Shown here in pieces: positions 7,670 through 7,872 of a stretch of 7,872 nucleotides of DNA. A model generated the notes under the pieces. The model ran no database searches and was not told the origin of the DNA. It saw only the letters and a program-made list of their open reading frames with translations. Source of the stretch: an uncultured Verrucomicrobiota bacterium. GTDB taxonomy: Bacteria > Verrucomicrobiota > Verrucomicrobiia > Limisphaerales > UBA9464. Positions within the stretch are counted from its first letter, which is position 1. Each line of letters begins with the position of its first letter. Both the position numbers and the translations under genes were made by a program. Location: contig CAIYFP010000236.1 in the NCBI GenBank assembly GCA_903925515.1, forward strand, positions 1-7,872, given 5' to 3'.

Positions 7670-7872
7670 TGCCTCAAAAAAGTGGACAGTAAAAAGGATG
7701 TTTTTTGTCGTTAAAAAGTGGCCTCGAAGTCGGCAGGGGAGAGGTAGCCGATGGAGCTGTGGAGACGGCGGGTGTTATGGAACCGGGCGATGGAGTCGAA
7801 GATCTGGAGGCTGGCCTCGTCGTGGGTGAGGAAGTCGGTGCGGTACACCAGCTCGTGCTTGAGGGTGGACCA
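7670..7872 (-). mobile_element. IS3-family insertion sequence, right-end fragment (continues beyond window)
   Basis: The presence of an IS is shown by the OrfB transposase tail on the - strand. The outer edge is probably near 7670, where the sequence reads TGCCTCAAAAAAGTGGACAG on the + strand. It begins with TG, as IS3-family ends usually do, and contains a GTGGACA word often seen in their terminal repeats. The motif AAAAAGTGG occurs twice, at 7677-7685 and 7713-7721. A run of five A (7691-7695) faces six T (7701-7706), a weak AT hairpin just after the transposase stop. The other end and any target duplication lie outside the window, so the exact boundary is inferred. Confidence 0.7.
7711..7872 (-). 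CDS. IS3-family transposase OrfB, C-terminal fragment (partial at window edge)
   Basis: The reverse complement encodes the final 53 residues of an integrase-core transposase and ends in TAA (7713-7711). It begins WSTLKHELVYRTDF and ends with NTRRLHSSIGYLSPADFEATF. The WSTLKxELVY block, IFDSIARFHNTRR and the HSSIGYLSPADFE tail are characteristic of IS3-family OrfB (rve superfamily, DDE enzymes). The last catalytic Glu would lie at about the WSTLKHE segment or just before it; the two Asp residues are beyond the window. OrfB is normally made as an OrfAB fusion by a -1 frameshift, which cannot be judged here. It is convergent with the SNF2 gene. The gene is cut by the window, not visibly broken. 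The tail looks intact, so the IS could be active. Confidence 0.93.
   Translation of the reverse strand, partial: WSTLKHELVYRTDFLTHDEASLQIFDSIARFHNTRRLHSSIGYLSPADFEATF

Noticed and set aside
7370..7677. Small - strand open frames in the intergenic stretch (7370-7651 and 7423-7677)
   Set aside because: They run into the SNF2 3' end on the opposite strand, have no ribosome-binding site and show no recognisable domain. I keep the region as non-coding.
4284..7872. SNF2 ATPase plus IS as a defence or mobile island
   Set aside because: SNF2-type ATPases do occur in some defence systems, but here there is no nuclease, methylase or other effector beside it. The gene has the same codon bias as the housekeeping genes before it.

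Overview
The window holds a compact, high-GC bacterial gene cluster on the + strand, a short intergenic stretch with several inverted repeats, and the edge of an IS3-family insertion sequence on the - strand. The first 38 bases are Illumina-type adapter, not genome, so the natural sequence starts at about base 39 and this is probably a contig end. The coding strand is strongly C-rich at third codon positions. That bias explains the many long open frames on other frames and strands. No rRNA or tRNA gene is present to place the organism. Gene content and protein style suggest the Verrucomicrobiota/PVC group, but this is a low-confidence inference.

Layout: nadC (84-935), birA (932-1918) and coaX (1915-2703) are joined by 4-base stop/start overlaps (GTGA, then ATGA) and look like one translationally coupled cofactor operon. 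They cover NAD synthesis, protein biotinylation and the first step of coenzyme A synthesis. After a 45-base gap with a small hairpin comes a gene for only the N-terminal half of the carbamoyl-phosphate synthase large subunit (2749-4254). Twenty-nine bases later comes a 1061-residue SWIM zinc-finger / SNF2-family ATPase (4284-7469). All five genes point the same way with small gaps and could share a transcript. None has a clear Shine-Dalgarno sequence.

Bases 7470-7669 contain no gene I can support. They hold inverted repeats, and their composition differs from the C-biased genes. From about 7670 to the window end lies the 3' end of an IS3-family element: a terminal region with a repeated AAAAAGTGG motif and the last 53 codons of an OrfB-type transposase, transcribed towards the SNF2 gene.

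Most of the window is housekeeping. The points worth a second look are the half-length CarB, the adapter at base 1, the structured intergenic stretch, and the SNF2 protein placed directly behind metabolic genes. I do not see convincing evidence of a new defence or mobile system.
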